This document shows, piece after piece, positions 17,317 through 26,292 of a DNA stretch of 64,000 nucleotides. The DNA is from Joyebacterum sp964521425 (GTDB lineage: Bacteria > Joyebacterota > Joyebacteria > Joyebacterales > Joyebacteraceae), in the NCBI GenBank assembly GCA_964521425.1, contig CAZFRO010000005.1, forward strand, positions 75,968 to 139,967, read 5' to 3'. Position numbers and translations under genes: made by a program. How positions within the stretch are numbered: the first letter of the stretch is position 1; each line of letters begins with the position of its first letter. The notes below the pieces were generated by a model that was given only the letters and a program-made list of their open reading frames with translations, had not been told where the DNA came from and ran no database searches.

Positions 17317-18471
17317 TCAGATCTCCATTCCGGACTTCTGCGACCACTCTGACCCAAGCGCCTTCGACGCCGCCTCTCTGAGCATGAGGGCGAAGACCGC
17401 GTCGGGTCTGGAACGGATGATCGATCCCCGCTCCCTCTGCTCGCTTCCAAGATTGTCCTCGTAGGTCATTCCACCGAGGAAGTGCATCTCCATGGACAAC
17501 AGACGTTCCGCGGCCACCCTGGTCTTCGAGAAGAACCTAGCGGCGTAATCGTTGTCAGGCGCCATGTTGACCATCAGGCCCACTTCTTTCACACCCAGAT
17601 CCCGCTTCAGACGCGCCATCACGGCGAACGCCTCGCTGAAACCAGCCCACCCCGGTCTTGCCACGACCACGAAGAGACCGATCCGGTCAAGGATGGGCGC
17701 CAGCCAGGCGGTCCTCCCGATGGCAAGGTCGATGACCGCACAGGAGAGCCGCTCCCTGCCGTCCCCATTGACGTCGACGTAGACCGATTCTCCGCGTCCG
17801 AGGAGCTCATCTGCGCGACCTCCCCCACCGGCACAGTCTACGACCACGACTCCGGAATCGACGCGCGCCGTGGGGGCTGCCTGTCCTTCTCCGACCAGCG
17901 GTGAGAGGTAGTTCCACGAGGGTGCACCCATGTAGAACCGCGCGTTGGGGACCTTCGGGTCTGCATCGAAGACACCGACGGTTCCCGTGCTCATGAACGC
18001 ATGGGCAAGGTTCACGGCCACGGTCGATTTCCCGGGACCGCTGTCACCGCCGGTTACGACGAAAAGGTTCGTGCGCTCCCACCGTCCCACCCGGTCCGCC
18101 TTGGCATTCGGGTCCTCATGGGGTTCGGGTGCCGCATGTGATTCGGGCGCCGCATGGGATTCGGAGGTTACATGGGGTTCGGGCGCCGCATGGGGTTCGG
18201 GNNNNNNNNNNNNNNNNNNNNNNNNNNNNNNNNNNNNNNNNNNNNNNNNNNNNNNNNNNNNNNNNNNNNNNNNNNNNNNNNNNNNNNNNNNNNNNNNNNN
18301 NGGTTCGGGCGCCGCATGGGGTTCGGGCGCCGCAAGCTCGACGGTCGCGGTAGGATGTATGTCCGTGGGCTCCGCCGCTTCCCTCGTCGGCTCTTCTTCT
18401 GTACTTGAGAAGAAAAGGTGGGATACGTCAGCGAGGCTCTTCGGCGTCTTTTCGCGTGTGCTGCTGCTCAT
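17317..18471 (-). CDS. MinD/ParA-superfamily P-loop ATPase with HAAPEP-repeat N-terminus (contains assembly gap)
   Basis: 384 codons including 100 N that keep the frame open; true length is unknown. The N-terminal region is low complexity, with a six-residue repeat (H-A-A-P-E-P and variants) across the gap. The ATPase domain follows: Walker A FVVTGGDSGPGKSTVAVNLA, Walker B VVVVDCAGGG, and FDADPKVPNARFY. The Lys that opens the deviant KGGxGK[ST] motif of MinD/ParA is replaced, leaving a classical GDSGPGKS loop, so dimer-dependent hydrolysis through that Lys may be lost. It lies 46 bases downstream of ParA-CBM48. A FlhG/BcsQ-like positioning role is inferred. Confidence 0.75.
   Translation of the reverse strand: MSSSTREKTPKSLADVSHLFFSSTEEEPTREAAEPTDIHPTATVELAAPEPHAAPEXXXXXXXXXXXXXXXXXXXXXXXXXXXXXXXXXXPEPHAAPEPHVTSESHAAPESHAAPEPHEDPNAKADRVGRWERTNLFVVTGGDSGPGKSTVAVNLAHAFMSTGTVGVFDADPKVPNARFYMGAPSWNYLSPLVGEGQAAPTARVDSGVVVVDCAGGGGRADELLGRGESVYVDVNGDGRERLSCAVIDLAIGRTAWLAPILDRIGLFVVVARPGWAGFSEAFAVMARLKRDLGVKEVGLMVNMAPDNDYAARFFSKTRVAAERLLSMEMHFLGGMTYEDNLGSEQRERGSIIRSRPDAVFALMLREAASKALGSEWSQKSGMEI
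18112..18342. repeat. 18-bp coding tandem repeat with 100-base assembly gap
   Basis: A unit of about 18 bp (GGTTCGGGCGCCGCATGG) is repeated with variants on both sides of a run of N at 18202-18301. On the minus strand it encodes the HAAPEP repeat of the MinD-like ATPase. The copy number is unresolved in this assembly. Confidence 0.85.
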
Positions 18472-18516
18472 CTTGATTCAGCCCGAAGATCTCTCTAGGT
18501 CCTGTTGCACAGGCTG

Positions 18517-19638
18517 CTAGCCGCGCCTGTACACCTCTATTATGCAATCCTCATTCGGATCTGTTCTATTTCCGTTTGCGGGGTCCGCTCTCCACGCCCC
18601 ATCGACAACGAACTTGTACAGATGACGTCCCGGCCCAAGATCCACCGTCGTGTGCCACACACCATTCGTCTCGCGTTTGAGCACAACACCATGTTCGCGA
18701 TCCCAGTTGTTGAAGCTCCCGATCAGCTCGACATCGTTAGCCTCTGGAGCCACGAGTGAGAAGAGGATCCCCCCCTCCACGAAGTGCGGACCTGGCTGCG
18801 ACAGGATCCAGTCGTCCATCCCGCGTTCCAGTCCGGACGTCTCGGCCTCCTTCACGGGCTCGAACTCCTCGCTCGTGAGGCGCTCCTCGTCCGCGATCAC
18901 CTCCTGGGTCAGCGCTTTGTAGTCGCGTGCACCTGTGCACGTTCGCGCGTAATGCGAGATCGCAACTCCCCAGTTCGCGGCCTCCCGGAAGCGAACGGTC
19001 CGTCTGATGACGGTGTCAAACATCTCGCGCCCGAAGCGAATCTGGGCCTCGCGAAGGAACTCCTGCGAGAAGCGAGTCCGCTTGTCGAACATCGTGAGAA
19101 GCACACGGATGCGCTTCTTGAGACCGAGTTGCTCACGCACGAGGTTGATCGAATCTGTGACCTTGAGGGCGCCGTGCAAGGAGTAGTACGACGGCTCCAT
19201 CACGACCATGGCCTCGTTGCATGCTACGATGGCATTGAAGGTCAGAAGTCCCACGCTCGGTGGACAGTCGATGATTGTGTAGTCGAAGTTGCCCTCCACG
19301 GCGTCGAGCTTCCGTCTGAGACGGTTCTCCCTGTCCGGCTGGCCCGACAACTGCTGCTCGACAGCCGACAACACCACACTCGATGGAACCACGTGCAGGT
19401 TCTCAGTAACCTCCACTGATACGTCACCGATCGATACCTGTGGATTCATCAGGACGTCGTAGGTGGAGGTGGTGAGGTTGTCAGTGTCGACACCGAGACC
19501 GATCGAAGCATGGGACTGCGGATCGCAGTCCACGAGCAGGACTCTCTTCCCAAAATCGGCAAGATACGATGCGAGGTTCACTGCGGTAGTTGTTTTGCCG
19601 CAACCGCCCTTCTGGTTGACGACCGCAATCGACCGCAT
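18517..19638 (-). CDS. ParA ATPase fused to a CBM48 glycogen-binding domain
   Basis: 373 aa, ATG 19638 behind AAGGAGGTCTGGA. Residues 1-250 are a complete ParA/Soj ATPase: deviant Walker A NQKGGCGKTTTAVNLASYLA with signature Lys10, VDCDPQSHASIGLG, and Walker B YTIIDCPPS. After a linker (about 255-285), residues about 290-373 form an AMPK-beta/isoamylase-N-type CBM48: ILFSLVAPEANDVELIGSFN, NWDREHGV, GRHLYKFVVDGAWRADP. The secreted amylase at 22592 carries the same module. No parB gene is adjacent. The fusion suggests a positioning ATPase tethered to glycogen or another alpha-glucan. Family calls are firm; the function of the fusion is inference. Confidence 0.9.
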   Translation of the reverse strand: MRSIAVVNQKGGCGKTTTAVNLASYLADFGKRVLLVDCDPQSHASIGLGVDTDNLTTSTYDVLMNPQVSIGDVSVEVTENLHVVPSSVVLSAVEQQLSGQPDRENRLRRKLDAVEGNFDYTIIDCPPSVGLLTFNAIVACNEAMVVMEPSYYSLHGALKVTDSINLVREQLGLKKRIRVLLTMFDKRTRFSQEFLREAQIRFGREMFDTVIRRTVRFREAANWGVAISHYARTCTGARDYKALTQEVIADEERLTSEEFEPVKEAETSGLERGMDDWILSQPGPHFVEGGILFSLVAPEANDVELIGSFNNWDREHGVVLKRETNGVWHTTVDLGPGRHLYKFVVDGAWRADPANGNRTDPNEDCIIEVYRRG

Positions 19639-19708
19639 TCCAGACCTCCTTACGTGTAGAGAGCATCGCTAGAGAGAGCAGAGCCAGAGTGAGAAATCAG
19701 GTGAGAGA

Positions 19709-19737
19709 AGCGTAGTCGTTCTGCGCGGCATTGTCAA
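19709..19737 (-). promoter_or_regulatory. Promoter for the ParA-CBM48 operon
   Basis: On the minus strand TTGACA (19737-19732), 17 bases, TACGCT (19714-19709), about 70 bases before the ParA start. Confidence 0.6.
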
Positions 19738-19758
19738 GGTGGATGTCGGGGAAACGGA

Positions 19759-21096
19759 CTACCCGCACGTGACGGTCACACCATCGAATGACATGTACGG
19801 AACAACGATGCTGAAGAGGCGCTCCGTCTCGCGCGAGACAGCTGTGATGTCCGGGAGAAGCTCGAATATGTCGCCCGCGATCATGGTCCCGGAGAGCGGC
19901 TCCGCCAGCTTGCCCCCTCGAATCATGTGGCCTCCCTTGACGACTCCCGAGAAGTCCCCGCTTACGGGATCGACGTTCCCGGAGTACCTCGTCACCAGAA
20001 CTCCCCTATCGGTCCCCACTATCATGTCGTCGAGCGTGGTCTCTCCAGCCTTGACGACGACGTTGGTCGTCGAAACAGACGGAACCGATGAGGCCCCTCC
20101 GCCGGCGTGACCGTTGCTCGCTCTGCCGTCCTTGCGTCCCGTGTAGGAATCGAATATGTAGTTCCGGAGCACTCCGTTTTCGACCAGCGGCAGGGTCGTG
20201 GGAGCGATGCCCTCGCGGTCGAACGATGTGGTCGCGAATCCGGCCGGAAGGGCCGCATCGTCCGTGACCGTCAGGATGTTCCCCGCGACGCTCTTCCCCA
20301 GGAGATCACAGAATCTGCTCGTCCCCTTCTGCACAGCGGACGCGTTTACGGAGTGTTCGATCGGATAGACGACGATGTCAGCCGCGGCCTTGGGCGCAAG
20401 TATGACGGTTCCGTTGAAGCTCTCACCCTTGACCGCGCCCAATGAGTCCACCACCTTGGCCGCAAACACTCTCGCTACTTGAGCCGGGTCGATTCCGGAA
20501 GCCGAGCGGGCGCTGTCAAACTGATAGTCGAACGACGAGATCTCCTCGCCATCCCTCGCCATGCCCATGATGTAGCAGTAGATGCTGCTCTCAGTCTCTA
20601 TGGCCCGCACGCCCTTTGAACTCACGATCGCCTTCGTCCCGAACTCCGCGGCCACTCCGCCGCCATCGATCGTCACTCGCTCATCGTACTGCCTTGAAGT
20701 ATGGAGCATCGCCAGGGCGTCCTCTACGGCGTGCTCCACGCCGTAGGACTCCATTGCCGAGTCGAAGATCCCATCTATCTTCGAGATCGGTGTCGGATCC
20801 GGAAGCCCGTTGTGGCTGTCGGGAGGAGCCGCGGCCGCTATGCCCAGCGCGCGCTCCACGGACGTGCGTGCGTCCTCCTCCGTGAGGCCGTTGACATAGG
20901 CGAACCCGAGACTGCCACCCCGGAAGACCCTTATGCCCAACCCGTCCGCTCCCATGCTCTTCGCGATCTGGATGTCGTTCTTCTGCAGTTCGGCATCGAC
21001 CCGTCTGCCGGTCACGGCATATGCCTCGGCCTCATCCGCACCGGCGCTCCTGGCCATCTCTACCGCCGCATCGCAGATCTTCAGAAGATCGTCCAT
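19759..21096 (-). CDS. pmbA: PmbA/TldE-like metallopeptidase-complex subunit
   Basis: 445 aa, ATG 21096 behind GAGGGGAGAAACGG. It shows the U62 family layout: N-terminal AGADEAEAYAVTGRRVDAEL, central GAPE-like SYTGRKDGRASNGHAGGG and the C-terminal SGDFSGVVKGGHMIRGGK. It lacks the HExxxH site found in its partner. TldD and TldE form a heterodimeric protease that trims unfolded or modified peptides; TldE shapes the active-site cavity. The partner tldD lies immediately upstream (82-base gap). Confidence 0.92.
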   Translation of the reverse strand: MDDLLKICDAAVEMARSAGADEAEAYAVTGRRVDAELQKNDIQIAKSMGADGLGIRVFRGGSLGFAYVNGLTEEDARTSVERALGIAAAAPPDSHNGLPDPTPISKIDGIFDSAMESYGVEHAVEDALAMLHTSRQYDERVTIDGGGVAAEFGTKAIVSSKGVRAIETESSIYCYIMGMARDGEEISSFDYQFDSARSASGIDPAQVARVFAAKVVDSLGAVKGESFNGTVILAPKAAADIVVYPIEHSVNASAVQKGTSRFCDLLGKSVAGNILTVTDDAALPAGFATTSFDREGIAPTTLPLVENGVLRNYIFDSYTGRKDGRASNGHAGGGASSVPSVSTTNVVVKAGETTLDDMIVGTDRGVLVTRYSGNVDPVSGDFSGVVKGGHMIRGGKLAEPLSGTMIAGDIFELLPDITAVSRETERLFSIVVPYMSFDGVTVTCG

Positions 21097-21178
21097 CCGT
21101 TTCTCCCCTCGTAGTTCGTGGTCTTGCCCGCCAGACTCGTCTTCAGTCACTACCAGCGTGTGCAGAGCGCCGAGTGAT

Positions 21179-22567
21179 CTAGCGCCCGCCGACGACGACC
21201 TTGCACCGCACATGGGGCCCGCCCCCATCCACCTTCGCAGGCTGTCCCTTGCCGCAGTGCCCGGTTCCTATCGCCCACTCGAAGTCGGAGCTCACGCTGT
21301 CCACGCTCTTCAGCACATCAAACGCATCGCCGGAGATCGAGGCGCCGCGCAGGAGCTTCCCAACCTTGCCGTCCCTGATCTCGTAGGCCTCCTGCACGCC
21401 GAACATGAACTCGGCGTTCGAGTCGGCCTGACCGCTTCCCGCACCCCGCATCAGAAGCCCATCCGCCACTCCCCCAACCATCTCGTCAAACGAATCCTCC
21501 CCGGGCTCGAGGTAGGTGTTCCGCATTCTAATGAGCGGCTCGTCCCGGTAGAGCCAGGCTCTCGCATTCCCGGTCGGCGCCACGCCAAATCTCGCCGCCG
21601 ACTCGCGGTCGTGCAGGTACGACGTCAGGACGCCACCGTCAATGATGACGGTCTTCTGTGCGGGCACTCCCTCGTCGTCGACCAGGACCACTCCGCCCGC
21701 GCACTCCGCCCCCAAGTAGACGGGTCCGCTGTCGATCAGCGTCACGAGTTCGCTGGCAACCTGTTTCCCCAGCTTTCCCGCCGCGGCGGAGCCCGAGAGA
21801 ACGAAGTCGGCCTCCACGGTGTGGCCTATCGCCTCATGGGCAAGCAGGCCGACAAGATCGGGCGCCATAACGACTGTGGTCATGCCTCCCGGAGCGTACG
21901 GCGCTGAGAGAAGGTCTACCGCCACCCTTCCGACGTGCTCCGAGAGCGACTCCGGCGACCATCGCGTGAAGAGATCCGACCATCCTCCGGTGACTCCGTC
22001 ACCGTGATAGCTGAAGGTCATCTCGTCGCCCTCTGCGGCGACGGCGCTCGCGACGAACTCCAGTTTCGTGTCCTCTATGTGAGCGTCGGCCCCATCGGTC
22101 GAGACGATCCACTTCTCATCCACAAGTTCGGTGTACCTGCACATGGCAGAGCGGATCCTGGAGGACGACTCACGCGTGCGCTTCTCTGTCTCCACGACGA
22201 GGGACGTCTTCTCCTCGGTCGAGTGCGAGGCGACATCCTCTGCGTCACCGCTTCTGAAGTCACCCACTGCAAGCTCACAGTCTGCCAGCCGTTCGATCTT
22301 CTCGCTCCTGCCTCCGGACGACTGCTCCGCGGCTACCGTAGCGTCCCGGACCGCCGTCTTCAAGCTCGACGCGTCCATGTTCGACGTACTGGAGAACCCC
22401 CAAGTTCCATTCACGAGGACTCTGACGCCGACCCCACAGGTCTTCCTGTAGGCGGCCGCCTCAAGATCCCCCTTGCGGACGACGATCTGAAGCGAGCGGC
22501 GGTCGTGCATCCGGAGTTCAGTCCAGTGCTTCGCATCCGCCACGACCATTTTCAGTACATCCCGCAT
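21179..22567 (-). CDS. tldD: TldD-like metalloprotease subunit
   Basis: 462 aa. I use ATG 22567, eight bases after GGGGGAG; a GTG at 22582 is an alternative. The zinc site HEAIGHTVEAD (HExxxH, about residue 265) is intact, and the family segments VASELVTLIDSGPVY, GVVLVDDEGVPA and YEIRDGKVGKLLRGASISG are present. It is the catalytic subunit of the TldD/TldE protease and is followed by pmbA on the same strand. It starts 24 bases after the amylase stop, so amylase, tldD and pmbA may share a transcript. Confidence 0.93.
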   Translation of the reverse strand: MRDVLKMVVADAKHWTELRMHDRRSLQIVVRKGDLEAAAYRKTCGVGVRVLVNGTWGFSSTSNMDASSLKTAVRDATVAAEQSSGGRSEKIERLADCELAVGDFRSGDAEDVASHSTEEKTSLVVETEKRTRESSSRIRSAMCRYTELVDEKWIVSTDGADAHIEDTKLEFVASAVAAEGDEMTFSYHGDGVTGGWSDLFTRWSPESLSEHVGRVAVDLLSAPYAPGGMTTVVMAPDLVGLLAHEAIGHTVEADFVLSGSAAAGKLGKQVASELVTLIDSGPVYLGAECAGGVVLVDDEGVPAQKTVIIDGGVLTSYLHDRESAARFGVAPTGNARAWLYRDEPLIRMRNTYLEPGEDSFDEMVGGVADGLLMRGAGSGQADSNAEFMFGVQEAYEIRDGKVGKLLRGASISGDAFDVLKSVDSVSSDFEWAIGTGHCGKGQPAKVDGGGPHVRCKVVVGGR

Positions 22568-22591
22568 CTTCCACTCCCCCACTTGCGACGG

Positions 22592-24967
22592 TCATCGGCT
22601 CTGAGGTACGAGAATGGCTCCCCCGAACGGACCGAGACGAACAGTGACAACGACCCCATCTCCAGCCTTCTCGATCGTGTACTGCTCACCGTCCAGAAGG
22701 CTGTGCATCGAACCCGACGAATCCCCGCCTGCCAGAAGACCGGCGGCGCTCGCGGCCCCCATGGGAATATGTACGGTCACCTCACGACCCCGCGCGTTGA
22801 TGGCGACCACGGCCACATCCTGATCGCTCTTCCTCAGGAACGCGTAGACACCGTCGTCGGCAAGAAGCGTCTCGAACGACCCGCGTCTGAGACACGCGTG
22901 TTCCTGTCTGATTGCCAGGAACTCCCGGAAGTCATCGTGGAGTGCGACGCGCGGTGGATCCTCAGCCCACTCCCAGTTGAACGTCCTGCGGCAGTCCGGA
23001 TCGCCGCCTCCATCCATCATCACCTCATCCCCGTAGTAGATGTGAGGGGCGCCGACGTACGTCGCGGCGAATAGAAACGCCAGACGGACCTTCCTCGCGT
23101 CTCCGCCGCAGACTCGCAGGAATCGCTCTGTGTCGTGGCTGCCGACCAGGTTCATCATGGCCTGGGCTCCCTCGTCCGTGTAGGTGAGCCTTCCCAGAGC
23201 GAGCGCCCGGCCGAAATCCGGCGCCTTCATGCTCCCCTCGGCGATGAACTTCGTCACCGGGTCACGAAAGGACTTGTAGTTCATGACGGCGTCGAAATAG
23301 CGCCCGTTCACGTGGTCGGGAGAGGCGCCCCAGAGTTCTCCGACGATGTAGGCGTCAGGCTTGACGCCCTTCACGCGCTCGCGGAAGAGCTCCCAGAACC
23401 AGAACGGCACCTCGCCCGCGACATCGAGGCGATAGCCATCGACGCCGGCATCGACAAGCCAGTACTCGGCCATGTCGAGGAGGTGGTCGACGAGCGGCCA
23501 GTTCGGTTCCGCCTCGGCAATGTCCGTGATCGAATTCTCCTCCGGGTTCGGGTGAGAGAGGTCGAAATTCAGATTGGGCATCTGGCCGAATCCCCACCAG
23601 CAGTCGTAGTCGTCGCCTCCACCACTCAGCTGTCCGTTCGGAAGCGGCCAGCGGTGCCACTCGTACCAGTCCCAGTGCTCCGACTCGGCGCCTTTCTCCC
23701 GGGTGTCCGAGAAGGCCCAGTGCGTCTCGCCCGTGTGGTTAATGGCGAGGTCGAGCACGACCCGCATACCCCGCTCGTGGCAGTCGGCCACGAAGGCCGT
23801 GAACTCCTCGTTCGTTCCCATGTGCGGGTCGATGATGCGATAGTCCACGGCATCGTACTTGTGGCTGCTCTTCGACTCGAAGATCGGGTTCAGGTAGATG
23901 ATGGTTATCCCCAGGTCCTCAAGGTAGTCGAGTCCGTGCCTAAGCCCAGCGACGTCCCCGCCATAGAACGAGTACCAATCCGGCTTCCCGTCCGTGCGGT
24001 ACGGACTCACGGAGAGCCCGGACACGTCGTGCCAATCGTCAACAAGGTGGAAGTACTCCCCGTCAGTCTTCCCTGAAGGCGGGAGGTCTGCTCTGCCCTC
24101 GTAGTACCACTCAGAGAAGTCCGGATCGTTATCCGGATTCCCATTGGCAAAGCGCTCGGGGAAGATCTGGTAGAAGACACCATCCTTGATCCAATCAGGT
24201 GTCTCAAAGACGACGTTCTCATCTGCCCTGAAACGGTAGATCCCCACGCTGTCCTCTGACCCTGCCTCGGCGATCCCGTCCGGTCCAAGCCAGATCACGG
24301 TCTCGCCGTCGACAAGCGCGAACCGATACTCAAAGCCCTCATCGAGTTCAAGTCGGCGCGCGTAGTAGTCGTATTGCCCATCGCTACCGGTAAGCTCCAT
24401 CCGAAACCCGGAGGAAGCTTCGGAGACGAGCCAGATTGAGATGCGCTCTATGTCCCCCGCCCAGGTCTTCAGTCGCAGGGTGACGGTCCCGTCGGCGTTG
24501 AGAGCACGGCTCCATGCTCCCGTGCCGTGTTCGAGACCTTCGGTCAGTACCTGACCGTCTCCGCGAATGAGGATTATCGACTCGAACGTGTCGTCGACGA
24601 CGATGACCGAGTTCTCTCCCCCGAACCCGTCCGGGTGAAAGCTCTTGGCGGTCATGTCGGTTATCCACGCGCCATCCGCGACGAACTTGTACTGGTATTC
24701 CCCATCGGGAAGTGGAAGCACGGCCTGAAATCGGCCGGACACTGCCTGCATCGAGGTGGCGTCGGTACTCCAGTCATTGAATGTCCCGGCAAGGAAGACC
24801 TGTCGATAGGACTCCTCTGTCTCGAAGTCGAACCGGACCTTCTTGAGAATGCCGGCTTGGTCCGTGTTGTCAGAGACATCCGCCGAACTCGCGGCTGCGA
24901 AGAGGGTAAGCGCCGCCAATGCGACGACGAAGGCGGCAGCACCCCTCACTGCACGTGACGATGGCAT
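22592..24967 (-). CDS. Secreted GH13 alpha-amylase-family enzyme with N-terminal CBM48
   Basis: 791 aa, ATG 24967 behind GGAGGCC, signal peptide ending ...AAASSADV. Residues about 40-130 are a CBM48 (QVFLAGTFNDWSTDA, GEYQYKFVADGAWITD). A second carbohydrate-binding beta domain (about 135-255) precedes the (beta/alpha)8 core. Core motifs: VVLDLAINHT (region I), nucleophile GYRLDVAGE (II), general acid YIVGELWG (III), transition-state Asp VGSHDTERF (IV). All three catalytic acids are present. It resembles cyclomaltodextrinase/neopullulanase-type enzymes but is exported. It probably degrades alpha-glucan in the periplasm or outside the cell. Confidence 0.92.
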   Translation of the reverse strand: MPSSRAVRGAAAFVVALAALTLFAAASSADVSDNTDQAGILKKVRFDFETEESYRQVFLAGTFNDWSTDATSMQAVSGRFQAVLPLPDGEYQYKFVADGAWITDMTAKSFHPDGFGGENSVIVVDDTFESIILIRGDGQVLTEGLEHGTGAWSRALNADGTVTLRLKTWAGDIERISIWLVSEASSGFRMELTGSDGQYDYYARRLELDEGFEYRFALVDGETVIWLGPDGIAEAGSEDSVGIYRFRADENVVFETPDWIKDGVFYQIFPERFANGNPDNDPDFSEWYYEGRADLPPSGKTDGEYFHLVDDWHDVSGLSVSPYRTDGKPDWYSFYGGDVAGLRHGLDYLEDLGITIIYLNPIFESKSSHKYDAVDYRIIDPHMGTNEEFTAFVADCHERGMRVVLDLAINHTGETHWAFSDTREKGAESEHWDWYEWHRWPLPNGQLSGGGDDYDCWWGFGQMPNLNFDLSHPNPEENSITDIAEAEPNWPLVDHLLDMAEYWLVDAGVDGYRLDVAGEVPFWFWELFRERVKGVKPDAYIVGELWGASPDHVNGRYFDAVMNYKSFRDPVTKFIAEGSMKAPDFGRALALGRLTYTDEGAQAMMNLVGSHDTERFLRVCGGDARKVRLAFLFAATYVGAPHIYYGDEVMMDGGGDPDCRRTFNWEWAEDPPRVALHDDFREFLAIRQEHACLRRGSFETLLADDGVYAFLRKSDQDVAVVAINARGREVTVHIPMGAASAAGLLAGGDSSGSMHSLLDGEQYTIEKAGDGVVVTVRLGPFGGAILVPQSR

Positions 24968-25128
24968 GATGGCCTCCTTTGGGCCGTACACGAGATCAGA
25001 TTGTGTGCCTGGATGATCATCTTCCCCTGATTCTACCGAACGGCGCGATGAGACCACAACGCCAAAGAGATGCGCCCCCGGGTCTCATCGACCAGAGGGC
25101 GCACATCCAGAGGGCACTCTCGAGGCTG

Positions 25129-25284
25129 CTACTCCTCTTCGAACTGATCCATGCCCGCACCACAGACCGGACAGACCCAGTCGTCGGGGAGCGCATTGAA
25201 TGCCGTTCCAACCATGACACCGTTATCCGGATCACCCTGGTCCGGATCGTATATGTACCCACAGATGAGGCACTTGTGCTTCAT
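25129..25284 (-). CDS. Rubredoxin
   Basis: 51 aa, ATG 25284 behind GGGGGGAT. The two iron-binding hairpins CLICGY and CPVCGAG and the core DWVCPVC define a rubredoxin: a one-iron FeS4 electron carrier, cytoplasmic. It is last of three genes with two ferritin-like proteins, an arrangement used for peroxide or oxygen detoxification. Confidence 0.95.
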   Translation of the reverse strand: MKHKCLICGYIYDPDQGDPDNGVMVGTAFNALPDDWVCPVCGAGMDQFEEE

Positions 25285-25303
25285 GGGATCCCCCCAGTTA
25301 CGG

Positions 25304-25819
25304 TTACTTGCTCTTGGCCTTCTTCTTGTCCTTGAGAACCCTGTCCAGACGCTTCGTGATCTGGACGACGTGGCTCTTCTCCTCATCGATCAGACGCGTG
25401 AGAGCCTTCTTCGCAGCGGTCTTCGTGTTCGCCTGAAACGCCTCCGTGTAGTACAGGACGGCATCTTTCTCGACTGCCAGAGCGAGTTCCAGTGCTGTCT
25501 GGGCGTTGTACTTCCGTCGAGCGACCTTCGCCATCTGGGCGATACCCCTGAAGATCCCGCCATCCACGAGTGAGCTGATGTAGGCCGACGTCTCCTTGTC
25601 CTGCTCCGCCGTCTGCTTGCCCATCCCCCCGGATGTCTTGAGTTCGAGGGTCTCGAAGAAGGCCAGATGCTGCTTCTCATCTCGCGCGAGCTTCTTGAAG
25701 ATTCGCTTCGTGGCCGCGTCATCTGCTTTCTCAGCCATCATCGTGTAGAAATCCAGACCCGCCTCTTCGATGGCAATACCGACGCGATAGATTTCGTCCT
25801 CACTCAAATACTCGATCAT
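25304..25819 (-). CDS. Ferritin-like (rubrerythrin-type) diiron protein
   Basis: 171 aa. Two E-x-x-H-type helices are visible: AIEEAGLDFYTMMAEKADD ... LARDEKQHLAFFETLE, and LALAVEKDAVLYYTEAF ... LIDEEKSHVVQITKRLD. These supply the carboxylate/His ligands of a four-helix diiron site. It lacks the C-terminal rubredoxin domain of classical rubrerythrin; the separate rubredoxin gene 19 bases downstream can supply that electron-transfer function. The C-terminus is Lys-rich (KDKKKAKSK). Likely NADH-peroxidase-type defence. Confidence 0.87.
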   Translation of the reverse strand: MIEYLSEDEIYRVGIAIEEAGLDFYTMMAEKADDAATKRIFKKLARDEKQHLAFFETLELKTSGGMGKQTAEQDKETSAYISSLVDGGIFRGIAQMAKVARRKYNAQTALELALAVEKDAVLYYTEAFQANTKTAAKKALTRLIDEEKSHVVQITKRLDRVLKDKKKAKSK

Positions 25820-25839
25820 CAGGAACCTCCAAGTGCAGC

Positions 25840-26292
25840 CTAGTTCTCCGTCAGAATATGCTCGTCGTACTCCTTCTCAAGAGCAAGCTTGTGCTTGGCC
25901 TCTTCCTGAGCCAGGAACTCGAACAGCTGTCTGATCTCAGGCTCGTCACTTATAGATGCAAGTCGGGTGTAGAGGTTGTGCGCGACTTCCTCACGCTTCA
26001 TCGCGATCGTGAGCAGGTCCTGGTAGCTCATGTCGGCCGTGATCTGGACATCGTCGGTGTAGTCGGAGATCTTGAGGTCCGGGATCTCCTTCAGGCTCGT
26101 CTCAGGAAGGCTCTCAGAATCGATGCCCATGAGCTTCTGTTTGTGTCCTTCTTCCTGCCTGGCGAGACCAAGAAGCATGCCTCGCACGTTCGCGTGCTTG
26201 ACCATGCCCGCCGCCGCAGTGTACGCGTCGACCGCTTCCTGCTCCTTCAGAATGGCAAACGCCACGATCTCCCCAAAGATCTCCTTCTCCAT
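25840..26292 (-). CDS. Second ferritin-like (rubrerythrin-type) protein
   Basis: 150 aa from ATG 26292 (SD GAGGAGAGACC). Paired ligand helices are visible: AILKEQEAVDAYTAAAGMV ... LARQEEGHKQKL, and AMKREEVAHNLYTRLAS ... LAQEEAKHKLALEKEYD. It is a diverged paralogue of the 25304 gene with no rubredoxin domain. First of the three-gene ferritin/rubredoxin unit (20-base gap). A longer frame upstream is Arg-rich and not family-like, so I rejected it. Confidence 0.87.
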   Translation of the reverse strand: MEKEIFGEIVAFAILKEQEAVDAYTAAAGMVKHANVRGMLLGLARQEEGHKQKLMGIDSESLPETSLKEIPDLKISDYTDDVQITADMSYQDLLTIAMKREEVAHNLYTRLASISDEPEIRQLFEFLAQEEAKHKLALEKEYDEHILTEN

